Source: Flavobacteriaceae bacterium
Lineage (GTDB): Bacteria > Bacteroidota > Bacteroidia > Flavobacteriales > Flavobacteriaceae
Direction: 5' to 3'
DNA: 6,186 nucleotides
Assembly: GCA_030694835.1 (NCBI GenBank)
Contig: JAUYUF010000134.1
Coordinates: 1 to 6,186, forward strand
Under the pieces are notes generated by a model. That model was given only the letters and a program-made list of their open reading frames with translations, searched no databases and was not told the origin of the DNA. The translations under genes and the position numbers were made by a program. Numbering within the stretch: the first letter of the stretch is position 1; each line of letters starts with the position of its first letter. This document shows, one piece after another, positions 4,783-6,186 of this stretch.

Positions 4783-6186
4783 TTATTCTTTTAATTGAAG
4801 GGATAATTTTTGTTCAATAATTTTATTATAATAATCCTGAATTAAAGCTTTAAAAGCAAGTTCATTCTCCTTTATTTCCTGATTATTTGAACTTTTTAAT
4901 TTTTTTTCAAGGCCCTTATCATTAATATCATAAACACCAGTTATTTTATTGCCATCAAAAGTAGTTATATAATTTCCTCTCATGTATTGGTATTGATTTC
5001 CATTGTAATTGATAACAAAAGGTTTTGTTTGTCTGTCTCCAACCAAACTTCTTCCCCAACTTCTAAATGGTTTGTCGTACCCAATTAAATCTAATATAGT
5101 TGGGTAAATATCTATTTGTTGAGCTAATTCGGTATTAATACCTTTTAAACTTTCGTCTGGTTTATAAATTAAAATTGGGACTGCAAATCTATTGACAATT
5201 TTATTGTATTCGTCATAAGCAATCTGATTGGCATGATCAGCAGTAATAATGAAGATTGTGTTATTAAACCAAGGTTCCTTTTTTGCAGCTTCAAAGAATT
5301 TTTTAAAAGAAAAATCCGTATAACCTACACATTGGTGAATAGGTCTTGTTCCTTTTGGAAATTTATCAATATATTTTTCTGGAACTTTAAAAGGATCATG
5401 TGAAGAAATTGTGAATATTGTACTAAAAAAAGGTGTTTTTTTAGAGTCCAAGTTACGTTTCATAAATTGAAAAAAAGGTTCGTCCCAAATTCCCCAAACT
5501 CCATCAAAATCATCATCATTATTATATTCATTTTTACCATAATAATGATCAAATCCGAGGATATTACCAAACCCAAGAAAACCCATTGAACCATTAGGAG
5601 CTCCATGAAAGAAAGAAGTATCGTATCCCATTTCTTTTAATGTGGAGACAAGGGATTGTATTTTTTGATTAGGATAGGGAGATGAAGTAAATGCATCATC
5701 AAATGAAGGTATTCCAGCCAATACAGATGACATACCATGAATAGATTTTCTTCCATTTGCAAAAGCATTGGTAAAAATTAAACTATGCTGTGCCAACGAA
5801 TCTAAAAATGGAGTATATCCAACATAATTTGGAATTTTCGTATTTTGATTAAAAGAATTCCAATACTCTCTCCCATAACTTTCGGTTATAAATAAAACAA
5901 TATTAGGAGCGGTCTTCGGATTATTTTGATAAAATTTTACATCATTTCTATAATCTTTAAGAATTTCTGGAGAAACTAAATTCTTTTTTTTAAATGTATT
6001 AGATCTAAAGGTTCTTAATATAGTAAATGGTGTATTTAAAATAACATCAGCATGTTGTAAATTGGTTATATATCTATTAGCATCAACTAAATTAATAGGT
6101 CTTGTGCTAAACTTAAAATCTCCTCTAATACCACCAACTATTAAAGTTGCAACTATTAATAAAATAATATTTGAAATTGAAAAGTA
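4783..6186 (-). CDS. LtaS-type membrane sulfatase-fold enzyme (LTA synthase family), N-terminus outside the window
   Basis: The minus-strand frame is open from the right edge to the TAA at 4785-4783, giving 467 visible residues. The true start lies beyond 6186; a TTG at 5796 is internal. Visible residues 3-20 form the last membrane helix. A linker to about 90 leads to an extracytoplasmic alkaline phosphatase/sulfatase-fold domain. Expected sites are present: VLFITES with metal ligand Glu102, NGRKSIHG with Ser148 at the nucleophile position (Thr300 in Staphylococcus aureus LtaS), SSHDPF with His263, and TADH with Asp317 and His318. Relatives transfer phosphoglycerol or phosphoethanolamine from phospholipids to envelope glycans. 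Flavobacteria make no classical lipoteichoic acid, so the acceptor is unknown. Family members usually have about five helices and 600-650 residues, so roughly 150 residues are probably missing. A small frameshifted gene follows 4 bases downstream. Confidence 0.9.
   Translation of the reverse strand, partial: YFSISNIILLIVATLIVGGIRGDFKFSTRPINLVDANRYITNLQHADVILNTPFTILRTFRSNTFKKKNLVSPEILKDYRNDVKFYQNNPKTAPNIVLFITESYGREYWNSFNQNTKIPNYVGYTPFLDSLAQHSLIFTNAFANGRKSIHGMSSVLAGIPSFDDAFTSSPYPNQKIQSLVSTLKEMGYDTSFFHGAPNGSMGFLGFGNILGFDHYYGKNEYNNDDDFDGVWGIWDEPFFQFMKRNLDSKKTPFFSTIFTISSHDPFKVPEKYIDKFPKGTRPIHQCVGYTDFSFKKFFEAAKKEPWFNNTIFIITADHANQIAYDEYNKIVNRFAVPILIYKPDESLKGINTELAQQIDIYPTILDLIGYDKPFRSWGRSLVGDRQTKPFVINYNGNQYQYMRGNYITTFDGNKITGVYDINDKGLEKKLKSSNNQEIKENELAFKALIQDYYNKIIEQKLSLQLKE

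Noticed and set aside
4783..5796. LtaS-like protein as a 337-residue gene starting with TTG at 5796
   Set aside because: The same frame stays open to the window edge and encodes the essential FITES metal-binding motif and a membrane helix upstream, so the TTG is internal.

Overview
The window is strongly AT-rich and looks chromosomal, from a member of the Bacteroidota, most likely Flavobacteriaceae (Flavobacterium or a close relative). The evidence is a GldI-type gliding-motility lipoprotein in an operon with a DHH phosphoesterase and a second lipoprotein isomerase, candidate TAnnTTTG -7 boxes of the Bacteroidota primary sigma factor, no clear Shine-Dalgarno sequences, and a RecF tail followed directly by a DUF721/DciA-like gene.

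Layout from left to right. The last codons of a probable recF (+) are followed 2 bases later by a DUF721/DciA-like gene (+). A bidirectional hairpin terminator (about 359-387) separates it from ndk (-). ndk and the next operon diverge from a 220-bp spacer that holds two candidate -7 elements for ndk. The plus-strand operon is a DHH/NrnA-like phosphoesterase, gldI (overlapping by 11 bases) and a lipoprotein that fuses a cyclophilin to an FKBP (4 bases after gldI). It ends at a long bidirectional hairpin (3656-3692) shared with a convergent six-helix membrane protein of unknown function (-). That protein has GEEISWGQR and NLHN motifs, and a consensus -7 box lies just upstream. The right end is a minus-strand LtaS-type membrane sulfatase/alkaline phosphatase-fold enzyme, cut by the window edge.

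The roughly 410 bases between the LtaS-like gene and the membrane protein are not empty. An ATG 4 bases after the LtaS-like stop opens a frame that stops after 11 codons. A single-base frameshift in an A/T run would join it to a stop-free frame ending at 4478, giving a 99-residue protein with an N-terminal membrane segment. This is the least explained item here: a young pseudogene, a sequencing error, or a gene read by frameshifting.

Functionally, the left side concerns replication and nucleotide supply (RecF, DciA-like, Ndk). The middle joins turnover of short RNA or nucleotides to folding of envelope proteins, with two lipoprotein isomerases, one of them the gliding factor GldI. The right side is envelope biology. 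I see no mobile element, CRISPR array, tRNA or rRNA, and no plainly new multi-gene system.
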